DNA of 64,000 nucleotides, from the NCBI RefSeq assembly GCF_025024155.1, contig NW_026251710.1, forward strand, positions 620,001 through 684,000, in the 5' to 3' direction. Below, piece by piece: positions 11,850 through 24,273 of the stretch. The position numbers and the translations under genes are program-made. This DNA comes from Gamsiella multidivaricata. Taxonomy: Eukaryota; Mortierellomycota; Mortierellomycetes; Mortierellales; Mortierellaceae. A model generated the notes under the pieces. The model searched no databases, was not told the DNA's origin, and saw only the letters and a list, made by a program, of their open reading frames with translations. Numbering within the stretch: the stretch's first letter is position 1; each line of letters begins with the position of its first letter.

Positions 11850-12692
11850 ATGTCCAACAATATCAAGGTTGTCTGTCGATTCCGTCCTCAGAATTCTATT
11901 GAAATCAGAGAGGGCGGTCAACCAATCATCACATTTGATGACAATGGTCAATCCGTTAAAGTCGATGTAAGTCCCATCTCTTTTTCTACTTTCATGAGAG
12001 AATCGTCTAGTCGAAGCAGTAACCATTGGAGAAAGAGGGACATACCCAGTGGGCTTTGTTGAAAGGAACGCTCTTTTCTTTCAGGCATGGCATATGAAAA
12101 CACTTTAATATACGTGCGTTTTTATTATCGTTGCGTTTTGGAGTCATTTTATGCGCATGCCGCCTCCCGTGTGATTGTTGGGGAGGATACTGAGCGTGAG
12201 GATAAGGCGGCATGCGGGAGTGCATTGACAACCATGCTGGCGAAGCGTGTCTAATTGAGATATGAGGTTGAAACTCGGCATGATGCCATTTTTTTTTTGG
12301 CATGTGCAAACAACAGTGGGAAACATAGGTCTGTTTAGTAGACAAGCCAAACTATATCTCATCTCACGGATGCACTCACACAAATAAACGTGCACATCCT
12401 TTGCGCACGCGGCGAAAGAGGAGGGAGACATCGAGAAGGGACTTTTTCAAGGGGATATGAACAAGCACCAGACGCATTGGCTGCGGAGAATGGCGGCAGT
12501 CAGTTGCCAGTCTGATTCCAGCACCATTTATTAACCATTTTTTTTGCTATGGTAACCACGGAAACTATAGAGCAAAGATTACCCAGGGACGTTCACATTC
12601 GACCGCGTCTTTCCCTCAGACTCCAAACAAAAGGATGTCTTCGATTATTCAATCAGCACAATCGTCGATGGTAAGCGGAATAACACCGATCC

Positions 12693-12723
<31 letters not shown>

Positions 12724-15700
12724 TCGATATGTGGATGCCATATGTCCATAGTCTAACGAAATCCTCTTTTGCGACTAGACGTCATCAATGGATACAATGG
12801 TACCGTGTTTGCCTACGGTCAGACTGGATCCGGAAAGACATTCACAATGATGGTATGTCTCTACAGTTTGAAAGTGCTGGTCAAGAGCCAACTAAATGAA
12901 ATATGGGCACTAAAATCGAGATACATTGACCGGTTGTGTAGGGACCCTCCATCGACGACGAAGACACCAAGGGTATTATTCCCCGTATCGTTGACCAGAT
13001 TTTTGCAAGCATCCTTGCATCTCCCTCAACAATGGAGTACACCGTCAAAGTCTCATATATGGAAATTTACATGGAGAAAATTCGCGATCTTTTGAATCGT
13101 AAGTTCATTGCTTTCGTTATCCTATGGTAAGTATCTTCTATATCTGTCGATAGGTCGCTAATAGTTGTTTTCGTCGTTTTTTCAATCCGAATAGCCGTTA
13201 ACGATAATCTGCCGATTCACGAGGAGAAGAACAGAGGAGTTTACGTTAAAGGACTGTTTGAAGTCTATGTCAGCTCCATTGCTGAGATCCATGAGGTCAT
13301 GCGTCGCGGAGGCAACAGCAGAATGGTCGCATATACCAGTAAGTTGAACCTGCCACTGTGAATATGCATTTCTGGTGTGAAGCCTATGCATTTCGTCCTC
13401 TAATCACCCTCATCTTTCTTCTTTCTTTGAACAACAGACATGAACGCAGAGAGTTCTCGGTCGCATTCCATTTTCGTTGTCACTATTTCGCAAAAGAACT
13501 TAGTGGATGGAAGCGTCAAGAGCGGAAAGCTTTACCTCGTCGATTTGGCTGGTTCAGAAAAGGTTGGCAAGACAGGAGCCTCGGGTCAGACATTGGAGGA
13601 GGCCAAGAAGATCAACAAGTCTCTGTCAGCCTTGGGAATGGTCATTAACGCCTTGACCGATGGAAAGGTGTGTTTCTTGTGGATCTCACACACATTACCC
13701 GTACAGTCGAAAAATACCGTTTCTTAACATATTTTTTTATCATTCCGCATTGTATAGTCGACACACATCCCATACCGTGACAGTAAATTGACAAGAATCT
13801 TGCAAGAGTCCTTGGGAGGAAACTCGAGGACAACCCTGATTATCAACTGCTCGCCCTCTTCCTACAACGATGCCGAGACAGTTGGTACACTACGTTTTGG
13901 TACGAGAGCCAAGAGCATCAAGAACAAGGCCAAGATCAACCAGGAACTTAGCGCTGCAGAACTCAAGCAGCTTCTTAAGAAGGCCAAAACGGAAGCTATT
14001 ACATTTACTCAGTACATCGCCGCATTAGAGGGAGAAGTCGTTATTTGGCGTCAGGGCGGAACTGTTCTGAAGGCCGACTGGGCCAGCATGGAGAAGATTC
14101 AGGCCGGCGGAGGAGTCACTCCGCTCTCAAGTCTACCCGGACATATGGCCCAGCAGGATACATCTCGACCCTCGACTCCTGCTGTCGTCTTGGATTTGGA
14201 TGAAAGGGAGGAGTTCTTAAAGCGTGAGAACGATCTGACGGATCAGATTGCGGAGAAGGAGGCCGAGTTGCTTAACAGGCAACAGCTTTTGGATTCGATG
14301 AAGGAAGAGCTCAGCTTCCTTAAGGAGCAGGATTCATCAAGCGCCGTCCATGAACTCAGCGAACTTAAATTGCAGCTTGAGAAGGTTTCATACGAGAATA
14401 AGGAAGGCGCAATCACCGTCGACAGTCTGCGCGAGGTCAATCAGGAGCTCTCCAAGGAGCTGGAAGAGCTCAAGAAGACACTCATGGAGATGCGTCTTGC
14501 CCAGAAGGACTCTAGCGAGGGTGACAAGGAGAAGAAGAAGATGGAGAAGATGGCGCAGATGATGGCTGACCTTGATCCGTCTGGCGAGATGTCCGCGAAA
14601 GAGGCACAACTGCGCGAGACGCTCTTCAAGTTTGAATCGCCACAAGGTCTCACCCCCGAGGAGACGATTGCGATCCGCAAGGAGATTGCACAGTCGCGGT
14701 CTAAGATTGAGCAATATGAGCAGACTATCGCTGATCTCAACAACGAAAATACCGCCTTGACCGTGAAGAGGGATACCTTGGAAATGCGCCTACAGGCAGC
14801 CGAGCTGGAGTATGAGGAGTTGCTGGACAAGACCATTGCGGACGAGGAGGCCAATTCGTCGATCGATGTCTTGGAGACGATCTCGGAGCTGCGAAACAAG
14901 GTTGAGGCACAGTATGCGGCCAAGAGGGACCAGGCACAGCAGGAGATTGATACGCTCAAGCAGGAGCTCCTCCGTCGCAATGAGGATATTCAGAGGTTGA
15001 GCATCAATGTCACAGAACTCAGACGTGGTAACGAGGAACTCAAGGAGCAGATCGAGCGCCAGAACAACCACACTAGCAGCGGTCTCTGGGAGGGCAAGGA
15101 CATGACTGAGCGTGAGCGGGATATGGAGCGCATCCGCAAGACCATGGCCCAGCAGCTTGCCGATTTCGACGTGATGAAGAAGGCCCTGATGCGTGACCTT
15201 CAGAACCGTTGCGAGAAGGTCGTTGAACTCGAGATCTCTTTGGATGAGACGCGGGAACAGTACAATAACGTGCTCCGTAACAGCAATAACAAGGCCCAAC
15301 AGAAGAAGATGGCATTCCTTGAGCGCAACCTTGAGCAGCTTACCTTGGTCCAAAAGCAGTTGGTGGAGCAAAACTCGGCACTCAAGAAGGAGGTTGCTAT
15401 CTCTGAACGCAAATTGGTGGCCCGCAACGAGCGCATCCAGAGCTTGGAAAGTCTTTTGCAGGATGCCCAGGAGAAGCTGACGACTCAGAACCACAAGTAC
15501 GTGTCAAGCATATTTGAACGATGAACAACTATTCCGTATGTGAATCAAATTTGTTTCCTTACATTCTTTTATTGCTTTCTTTTATTATACTAGATTCGAG
15601 ACTCAGCTTCAGGCCGTCCGCGAGCGCCTCGAACAAGCACGATGTATGTCTTCGTTTGCATTTTCTTGATCGCATGGAAAGCGCTATCATGTTAGATACT

Positions 15701-16012
15701 AACCATAAGTCTCACTGTGTCTTCATTAGCCCAAAAATCGGCTGCCAACGCCATGAACTTCAACTTTCCAAGGATCGCCAAGCCCCTTCGCGGAGGTGCC
15801 CCGACTATCGACAGCAAGTAGGTCCAACTATCACTGTGGATAAATATGTTACTATCCTTGCCCTCTATCTTTTCGTGACTAACAGGACTTGTTCTTCTCG
15901 TTTCCTATTTGATAGCGTCCCTGCAGAGGAGAACTACTCGCCCGGCTCGCCAAAGGGACAGGTGCCGGACCGCAGGACCAGCTGGCTTGGCGGATGGAGG
16001 AACGGCGTATAG
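11850..16012 (+). CDS. Conventional kinesin (kinesin-1) heavy chain
   Basis: Plus-end-directed microtubule motor for vesicle and organelle transport. Motor domain (about 330 residues): IKVVCRFRP, then FDRVFP, P-loop [12 protein letters not shown], switch [12 protein letters not shown], switch [16 protein letters not shown] and [15 protein letters not shown]. The neck [12 protein letters not shown] and a long coiled coil (about 14200-15500) follow. Small 3' exons (from about 15596, 15729 and 15916) give [15 protein letters not shown], then [11 protein letters not shown], which contains the IAK autoinhibitory motif of fungal kinesin-1, and the end [10 protein letters not shown]. There are about ten exons with GT-AG introns that splice in frame. 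Intron 1 (11967-12570) is about 600 bp, much longer than the others. Total length of about 950 residues is normal for fungal conventional kinesin. Confidence 0.95.
12696..12724. repeat. Homopolymer T run in kinesin intron 2
   Basis: 29 consecutive T between the GATG|GTAAGC donor near 12670 and the acceptor before 12779. Intronic, so neutral for coding. Confidence 0.95.
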
Positions 16013-16284
16013 CTCTGGTCATCCCTTGCCACATATTTTGTTTATCTCCCATACATTCAAATAAACTCTTCCCCAGCCCTGGGGCCCTCGTTAACTACGT
16101 CGGCAAAAGGTGTCGTCATAGAATTTTCTTCGACTCGAGCCGCCAGCTCAATGCAGCTCAACGCCGCAGCCTTCATTTTCCGTCCAAAGTCCTGCTTTTT
16201 GAGCGGAACCAGAAACGTGTCAAACTGAAAGAGCCGGAAAACTCCTTTAAAATCCAACTGCCAAAGTTTGGATTCGTCCTTATA

Positions 16285-16576
16285 CAGTCGAACCTCGAAT
16301 ATCCGAACAATTCACAGCCAAAATCGTTCGGATAAAAATTAGGTTTAAATGAATTGATTTATTTAGAAACTCGCCATTTGTTTGGCCATTCGTTTGGAGT
16401 CATGCAACTGAGGAAAGCTAGGCGAGTCAGCCGTTTGTTCGTCCTTGCATTTAGGGAGCGCTTGGAAGAGGGAGTATATATTTTCTGCGAGTTTCTAAAT
16501 AAATCAATTCATTCAAACCTAATTTTTATCCGAACGATTTTGGCTGTGAATTGTTCGGATATTCGAGGTTCGACTG
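16285..16576. mobile_element. Fold-back MITE with pogo/Tigger-like ends
   Basis: A 292-bp element made of two 90-bp inverted arms (16285-16374 and 16487-16576) that match at 89 of 90 positions by eye, around a 112-bp centre. Ends are CAGTCGAACCTCGAATATCC, and the element is flanked by TA on each side (16283-16284, 16577-16578), the target duplication of Tc1/mariner/pogo elements. Each arm also contains an internal ATCCGAAC...GTTCGGAT pair. No coding capacity. It lies about 270 bp after the kinesin stop codon. The near-identical arms suggest recent insertion or selection on the hairpin. Confidence 0.92.
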
Positions 16577-16578
16577 TA

Positions 16579-18289
16579 CACGACAGGGGATGGATTCGCG
16601 GCATGTGGCTCTCAGCTGGCTGATCCGTGAATCCCGCATTGCCCTCACCAGTTTGTACTCGTCCTCCTTCAGCTTCTCAGCCTTGGATTGGTGCCACTAT
16701 TGACGAGGTGTTTCTGTCCGGGACAAGATCAGAGTCATCGAGTTACCTTTCAAGTTTGGCAATAGAAAGCAAGGAAAGGTGAGCAAGCAAGGTGCCTGTA
16801 AATTCTCTTAGTGCATATTCATTATTTCCGCACGCGAGAAAACAATAAAACCCAACGCTATTTCGAGCCAATCAATGATTACCCGGGGCCCTGGGTGGCG
16901 TCTTTTTTTTTTTTTTTGTAGATATAAAAAAATATAAATTGTTTGCGAAAAATTTTTCTTCTCAACTCCACTCCCACCATCCATCTCCCTTCTCCAATTC
17001 ATACCTATTGCTCTCCCTTACATCCACTGGTCACACCGCCCACTTATAGCAAGTATCTTTTATTGTGCCTCCCATGGTTTGCTGCTTATTAAAGACTGAA
17101 ATGTACACTGGATTTGCCTACGATCTATATGATGAATTTTATGTTTGCTGTTGCCTACATCTTCCCCTGACTCCCCTCAAACACACACACACACATACAC
17201 CGGGGTCTATTCAATCGGCTGCGCGATATCAATGCGCAGTTGTATGGGAAAAATCCCGAAGAAAGTAAAAAAGCGAGGGACTTACTATCCCTTGCGCACC
17301 ATGCTCTTGCAGCTGCTCCTCTCAGAAGAGGGTGGGTGTTGCCGTTGTCGCCCTGTTTTCGAGGCAGGGTACGATCATAAGAGACGTGCGAAATCTCTTC
17401 GCCTTTTTTTTTTATGAACCAAGTTAAACAGAAAAAAAAATTATATTGAAATAAAGAATGAAGAATATCAAAAACAATTGCCTTTTGCTTGTTGTTTTTT
17501 TATGCGTGCCGGGTGTGCAGTTCGCGAGAGATCGACATCCGCATACAGGGATACCTTCTGATTCGACCTCGACAGGGCTGTAGAGCGCATTTCCGGCGTC
17601 GAGGACCCAGTGAACAGAAGTCTACCGTACATCCGTGCTGTGAATGTTCCACAGACGCCACACACACACTTTCTCGCTCATTTTGCAACGGCATAGTTGT
17701 GAAACATTTGGTCGCGATGCAATGCTAATGTTGAGCATAGATCGGACGCGTTTTCGAACTGCCTACATCGCGTTTCTTGAGCACGGCTTTGATTTTTATG
17801 GATTCCTTTTTACAACGTCTCTCTTTTCCGTGATTGGCCTAGTCTAGACGCGTGGAGAGACATATAATGAGATTGCTACTTTGACACAAGCAGCCCCAAA
17901 TCCACGAACGAGCAAGTCTAATGTACATTTAAGATTGTCGTGCGAAGATGTCTCTGCTCAGCATCTTCGCACTGCGCTAGACGAATGCAGATTTTAGTGA
18001 ATGCTGTTGCCTATCACGAAAGTGTTAGACAATACGCTGAAAAGAAACGGCACACATGAGCCTATGCGTGGCCTCTACCCCCTTGGATGCAATCCACGCA
18101 GGAAACAAGATAAAAGATCTTCATGCGATCTGTCGGTAGAACAGAGGCTTGCATCTACCATCGGTCTGCAAAGCTCACAGCTATATAACGAGCCACAGGT
18201 GCCCGATCGGCATTCTCCACTCCAAACTCATCCTCAATATTTCTGTCCACCACTCAAGTGATCTCCTTCAAGCCCTCGATTTTTACGCA
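16579..18289. other. Gene-poor region
   Basis: No gene supported. It contains short A/T runs, a CA microsatellite (about 17177-17200) and a short inverted repeat around CGAAGATG...CATCTTCG near 17941-17970. Open frames are short and unrelated to known families. Confidence 0.55.
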
Positions 18290-19265
18290 TACAACAATGC
18301 ATTCTTTATCACCGGTGGTACCGGGCTCATCGACAAGACTTTACTCGAAAAAGTTGTAGAGTTCATTCAGTGATCAGCCACGCGATCAGCCATTCAGCCA
18401 ATAGGACAAAGCTTTGTAAAGAATCTACCTGTTGATGCGATCCTCGGCCAAGTCGCCGCTAAGCACTCGGATCGAAGAAGAGATATTTGGAAACCACATT
18501 TGTGAGACGCTGCGATTCCAGATCCCGAACGAAGAGCAATTCCGACAGCAGGTGATAAACAGGGTCATGCCTATTCAAGGAAACATTGTTCAGGAGAGAC
18601 AAGAAATCTCGGACAAGGATCACGAGATGATTCATGATACGACATTCTTGGTGAACTGTGCTGCATCTGTGAACTTCGAGGGCTCCCTGCGAATTGTTCT
18701 TTCGGTAAGCAGAAAGAGTTACTCCAAGTTTGACAGTTATCGTATCCTTCCATTGCCCATTCCGACCGCGAGTGTTGTCACGCTTCGTCGGTGAAATACT
18801 TATTTCTGCTTATCTGAATACCCATAGGTCCTTACAGCCCTTCGAGGCGGTTACGCGGATGCATAATCTGAAGGTATTTGTCCATGTTTGCGCCTCATAT
18901 GTGAACGCACACATCAAGAACGTGCACATCAAGGAGTAGATTCATTCATTTCCGTTTGGGGTCCCAAGAAGATCTTTCACGCGATGAACCAAATGTCGGA
19001 CGACGAGATCAATTTGTTCAAGCGCACGATCGTTCTCAAGACCAACCCGACCACGTACTCGTTTACAAAGTCACTGGTGGAGCACTTGATCCAGAGTCGA
19101 TACCAGCCAATGAGCTTGCCGATCATCACTGTACGCCCGCCTGGCGTCGCTGGCGCTCTCGAGGAACCAGTGCCCGGATGGAGTGAGGGCTTGGGAGCCA
19201 CTTTGGGTATCATGGCCAATTGCGGCCTCGGGCATGTGCAAGAGTGGGCTGCAGATGAGCTATGA
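18290..19265 (+). pseudogene. Fatty acyl-CoA reductase (NAD-binding_4) fragment, decayed
   Basis: Remains of a fatty acyl-CoA reductase, which makes fatty alcohols. Pieces in different frames read FYAYNNAFFITGGTGLIDK (Rossmann motif, whose last glycine of TGxxGxxG is Asp here), NRVMPIQGNIV, TTFLVNCAASVNFEGSLRI, LKVFVHVCASYVNAH, TTYSFTKSLVEHLI (catalytic YxxxK) and PIITVRPPGVAGALEEPVPG. An in-frame stop at about 18371 and frame changes between pieces are not explained by plausible introns. The block normally following VPGW and the C-terminal sterile domain are missing. The frame closes at 19265, only a few bases before a sequence resembling a pogo-type end. Confidence 0.75.
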
Positions 19266-19267
19266 CA

Positions 19268-19317
19268 CAGTCCACATTCGGATAGAGACCGAAAATCGGT
19301 CTTCATCCGAATTTTTT
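19268..19317. repeat. Imperfect hairpin, possible degraded pogo terminal repeat
   Basis: CAGTCC is followed by an inverted pair, 19276-19292 against 19296-19312 (15 of 17 matching), then a T run. The layout CAGTC / ATTCGGAT / AAAATCG / ATCCGAAT resembles the subterminal organisation of the MITE at 16285. No TA duplication and no matching right end were found, so the assignment is tentative. It could also act as a transcription-stopping structure. Confidence 0.35.
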
Positions 19318-19393
19318 ATCAATAAATATATGTCACCTCAATGATATCTCCCCTTCTAGTTCCTCTTCAAGTGCCATCATGTCGTCCAGTAGA

Positions 19394-21566
19394 TCAAGCC
19401 CCATTTCTCACGGCTTTGACAACACTGCGACTAAGCGGTTGCGTGGGGACACCGGATGCTAATACATGTCTCCTATGAGAAATCATGGAGCGATACAAGT
19501 TCATAGCGTCCTTCAGACCCTGCATCACTAGCCCGTACGGCTCTTCATAAACGCTTGATTCTTGCGATGAGCTCACGTTTGGCGGCAGCTCCGTCTCATG
19601 TGTGCCAGACCGACGTTTCATGACTCGTTGGGGAGTTCTGCTCGTGACAGCCTCATTGCTTAGCGGTAAAAGAATAATCCGTGTCGGAGAAGTCATCGTC
19701 TTCATCCTTGTCGTCCTCGCCGACTAGTCGTACACTCCCGGGAGGTAGAAAGAACGTTTTGAATTTCTCGTCAGTCGAGACAGTCTTGATGTCGTCCATG
19801 AGGTCACATGTAGGGCCTTTGCCCATACACCACTTTAGGTACGCGAGCACAGCAAAGTCTTTCTGTTTCTTGATGGCTTCTGCACGATCAGGGTACAATT
19901 CCATTATCTCTTACTTGAACTATTTCACCTCTTTGTCGTCGTTGTCGAGATTGTCGGCCGTTCGTAAGAGATCCTTCATTTCTGGAGGTATAGTAAGAAT
20001 GTGGGCAAAATAGTAGCGTCCCAAGCAGAACTAAGGCGTGGCCACAGTAGATTGTCAGGGATTGGCTTGCCAGGTTCAGCCTCTGATCGCCATTTGGATA
20101 CAACATGAATCATATCCCGACTATATTTCACTTTGAATGAGCGAATGATCCCTGCATCCAAAGGCTGAGAATCTGAGGTCGCTTTTGGTGGTAGTCGAAT
20201 GATATCAATATTCTTGAGAGCAAGGTCGTCGGCATTGCCGTGTCCTGGTGCGTTGTCGATCACCAAAACAATATGTCGCCCCTCCATAGCAGCATCGAGT
20301 CCCTCAAGCTATCTGTCGGATAGGATACGGTTCATGTATCCTTTATCACTGTAATGGGTTTTCAGTTGTGCCTCTGTATCCTTATCCAGGCCTCTAGGAC
20401 GGCATTTAGCTAAAACGAGGCCAAAAAACACAACGAAAGGGTTGTGTTAAATTCTACTGGCTTGTCAGTGCTGCATTTGGAGGTACGCTTAAGTTTGCAC
20501 GCCTTACACATCACAAATGACATACGTTTATCCGATCCATCAGCGTTGCAGCACAGCAGGATGGATACCCTGGAGGCTTTATCAAGCTTTCGGGTATGGA
20601 TCACACCATTTGACAAAGCCCTGTTCGACAAGCTCTTGAGATACAGGCCGATTTCATCACAGTTGTAAATATCTGCCGGTTTGTAATTGAAAGTAGCGCC
20701 GCAATTGCCTTGAACTTAGGACCGTTCCCGACCATATCCACGTCGCCTTCCTCGCCATGTCCTGACTTCATGCGAATGGCATTGTTTCTCTTGAAGTCCG
20801 TGAACCAACCACCAGAGAATTCGATCGGCTCTGGCGCCATGGATGGGTCCAAAAAGGTCATCTAAATATGCCTGCACGGCTATTTCCCTTAATCGGCTGT
20901 CGTTCACAAGGACCTCTATATAAGATTTTAGTAAGGTACACATAACCTACCGGCATTGCAGTAACGGTAAATGATAGGCATAAACACTTTTGATAATCTC
21001 GATCTGAAATTGAAGGAAAATTACTCCTCCATGGGTAATCTTTGTTATCTTCATTGCATTCTTAGGGCAACCTTATGAAGAATGTCTTCTGCTTCATGGA
21101 ACGTGCGAGTGGCTTCCCTAGGTCCAAAGCTGTATTTTTCTCATCTCCCGACGGAGGCTGCTGAACGTTTTGGATCCCGTTGTCGTGCGGCAAGCACATC
21201 CTTGATAAACTCCGCCTTTAAACCTAACGGAATACCTTTACGTTGCTTCTTACTGGCAGCTTCTCCAGCCATGGAAGTTGTCACGGTATTTTTCATCTTG
21301 GATTTAGTTGCTGGGCGTTTCTTCGCAGGAGGTTTGACCGATGTTGTAACTGTTGTTATTGTGGTGGTTGTGGTGGTTTTCGGTGGAGGCTTCACGTTGG
21401 CTTTGGGCTTTGTCACTGGGTCCTTGGTCGCCTTCGATGTCGTCGCCTTGGCGTTAATATTTATAGGTTCAGTATTTGGTATAGTGGAGTCGAGGAGGAG
21501 TATGGGGATGGAGTTGGGGACACATTCAGCACTCAGGCACCATGGCGTACTAAGGTTTACATGCAT
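19394..21566 (-). mobile_element. Decayed pogo/Fot1-type (Tc1/mariner) transposase
   Basis: Remnant of a pogo-family DDE transposase, broken by many stops and frameshifts. Reading leftwards: a Lys/Thr/Pro-rich N-terminus with KQRKGIPLGLKAEFIKDVL, then CENP-B-like DNA-binding pieces (IEFSGGWFTDFKRNNAIRMK, SGHGEEGDVD), the start of the catalytic core (RVSILLCCNADGSDKRM), the second catalytic Asp block (LVIDNAPGHGNADDLALKNI) and the third (IIRLPPKATSDSQPLDAGII, RSFKVKYSR). A downstream acidic piece (19653-19904) is in yet another frame. No intact frame exceeds about 165 residues. It cannot encode an active enzyme as read. It lies immediately after the truncated acyl-CoA reductase. Confidence 0.88.
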
Positions 21567-22876
21567 TTATTGACAATTCTTTTGTCGCTTTGCGCTCAAG
21601 GATCTGCGGAGTATCCCTGGCCCCGAGTAGCGTTTTCTTGTATTTCTCTCCCTCCTGAGCTTCTTCGGGAACCCATACTCGGAAGCGCTGATGAAACTCG
21701 CTCGCAGCATAGAAATCGAATCATTGCATTAATCGTCTGAGACTCGTTTCAGTACTGTTCAAACCAACACACGACTTTCCTAATGATGACCGTAGTATAG
21801 AAACTGGCGCCGATTTGGCATTACTGGAGTAATGGGTTTTGAAAGAGGGACTCTGTAGCTTACTGCAGCGGTCATGAGTATGAAATTGCACAGGAATTAT
21901 GTGTGCATCAATGTCTGCGTGGAGACTAGGAAGAATTGCGTATTTGGGGATCCAATCCTTGTTTTTATGGTCCATTCCTGGACAATCTCCAGAGCGTAAG
22001 TGATGATAACACTTTTCGCCGCATCTAAACCCTTCATCCATCCTGGCACTGAAGTCGGTCGCATAATCATTGTCATCAGGCTCATGGGAAAAGCCCTTTC
22101 ACTTGCGACGTTTTCTAATTGTGGCTAGGGTTGCCTTTGTATTTAGCTATGGGTAAATAAGAGGTGTTTGTTAGTGAATGTTACTGAAAACGAGAATTAC
22201 CTGAGTGCTGGGAAAGTTAACTACAACGTGTATTGGACGCGGTTTTCAAAGTACTGTTGAAGCGTACAGAGGTGGCGCGGTGTAGAAACACTTCCACGTC
22301 TTCATGTATCATCTCAAGTCAAAGTCAGTGAGCCCCAAGCCGATCCACCCAAGGACCTCGTCCTCGATACAATTCTGAGGAGACGTCTTGAATAAGGCTC
22401 CTACCAACAAATAGGTACTTTTGCAATGAATTCTTTTGAGTGCAGTACGTATATCATGATCTGGACATCAACGCATCGGTCTCCGCGGTCCTTGGCCTAA
22501 GACTATGACCGGAGAATATTTTTCAAGAGGACATTACCAACATTATTGCGCGTATGGCGCTTCAGTGCTGGCAGCAGACCGAGAGAGTGAGAGTTTGACA
22601 TCATGGAGGGCATAGAAATCCTGTCAAGATAGGCCTAAATAAACGAACGTAGACTTTTGCCGATGGATCACATAAGATCACAGTAGACAACCGACCTAGC
22701 ATAGGTACTATTTAAACTGGTTCCCATGAGCCTGCGATGGTTGTTATAATTGTTATTCAAGACGATCAGTGATATTTTATTGTAATAAATAAAATAGAGG
22801 GTAAAGGGTATATCTTGCGGTTTTGCGGTTCTAGACGCGCACGTTCATACTCATAAATCCTTCTAGGAGACTACGG
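21567..22876. other. Gene-poor region with one unidentified coding-like stretch
   Basis: No known gene. On the minus strand at about 22085-21721 a frame reads DDNDYATDFSARMDEGFRCG and then KNKDWIPKYAILPSLHAD, with a composition like real protein but no family recognised. It could be a further piece of a mobile element or of a broken gene. From 22100 to 22876 nothing is seen. Confidence 0.4.
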
Positions 22877-24273
22877 TCAAACCATTTCATCATCTCGTGG
22901 ATTATTAGAACCATCATAGGGGCGCGCCCACAGCATCGAATGTGGCGAACGCGAAGATGACGATGACATTCCGTCCTCCTCCTCCGAAAGCGATGGATCC
23001 CGCAGATCGCTAGGGTTGTCCCGTCGGACCTTAAAGTACAACCCGTCTCCGAGCATTGGCTGTGGCCAGAGCCACAGTAGCGGATTCTTCCCTAGTACTT
23101 CTTGAAAATTTGCAAGAACACCTCGGTGGTATGGGCATTTCACCTAATATAGAGTAGATATGCAGCACAGGAATGCATTAGTGCGATACTAAGGTACATC
23201 AATTAAATTTAACGACATAGTGGCGACTTACATCTCTGATCTTGCCGCGCCGGATCATAGTAAGCACACGATCCTTTTCCCAACTTTCAATCGTTGTTGT
23301 ATTGCTGGAGATGCACCAGATGTGGTATGTTGCCAGGATACTGATGCCGAATAGGACCGTGCCATCGAGACATAGATCCACAATGATAAGGAGAATCTGC
23401 TCTTGTGTTGGCGCACTTTGACGATTCTATTTTAGTTGAAGTTCATGCAGACAGGCAGTGCATTAGCATAAAAAATAAATAAAGTCTCATATCCAAAGAC
23501 CAACCATATTGTAGGCACATACGATGCCTAGTTGCTCGTTCTCATATGCTTCCAAGCACCGAAGAATAATAAGGGCGGCGCACATGAAAGTTGAGATCGT
23601 AGTCCAGATAATGAATCGCACAAAATGGCCGTAGTTGAAATATCCAACGCAATTCCGGATCCAAGGACAATGATGATCCATCTTGAGAATGCACCTCTTG
23701 CACGTCCTGCAATGATGCGTCCGCGCGGGTTTGTATGTATCGCAAGTGCGGCAGTAACGTGGAGTATGAGTTGTCCGCTTGTACTCGACACCCGATCCAT
23801 CCATTGGTGGGTTCTATGAGCAGAGAATCAGACAGCAGTAGAGTTGAGATGGAGTAATGGGCATAGATCAGACGAGTTTCGGCGGGCAACAGCTCTTTTT
23901 TCCTTTGATGATGATGTGCTCTTACCCAATTCAGCGGAGGCGAACCTGGGTCGGTCACCATGGCCAGATAATAGTTCCAACAAAGCATGACCAGTGAAAA
24001 GTTGAACGGGACTAAGTACAGTAGTGCCTGGACATTGAGGTTACTCCACATGGTTGACAGGTATCCGAGAGCGAGTCCTTCACCACTGTTTTTCATGTCA
24101 TAGTCCATGGCATTGGTTATAGAGTCCAGAGACTCAATTGAATTCAAAGAGGGTGCAGAGGTTGGCAACGGCCCAAAGAGCCAGGGCCAGAAGATGAAGA
24201 CTTGAGATGAGATGCTGATGAAGGCAAAGATTAGCCACGCCAAGCAGGCGATCCACCGGTCGTTACCACCCAT
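22877..24273 (-). CDS. PFA4: DHHC palmitoyltransferase (Pfa4 / ZDHHC6 type)
   Basis: ER/Golgi membrane protein S-acyltransferase. Exon 1 has two transmembrane segments ([40 protein letters not shown]), ending [14 protein letters not shown]. After an intron the cysteine-rich domain reads [20 protein letters not shown] and [20 protein letters not shown], with the catalytic DHHC, followed by two more membrane segments ([36 protein letters not shown]). The TTxE-type motif is [12 protein letters not shown]. The last exon reads [20 protein letters not shown] and PLLWLWPQP, a C-terminal block typical of Pfa4, before a Ser-rich acidic tail. Four TM segments and complete zinc ligands indicate a functional gene. 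Confidence 0.93.

Noticed and set aside
14243..15494. Long minus-strand frames (up to 234 codons) opposite the kinesin coiled coil
   Set aside because: Leu/Ser-rich shadows produced by the codon bias of the coiled-coil exon on the + strand.
21897..22085. Minus-strand PGWMKGLDAA...VQEW resembling the reductase segment VPGWSEGL...VQEW
   Set aside because: Only a short partial match on the opposite strand, and another frame of the same DNA looks more protein-like; not enough for an inverted duplicate.
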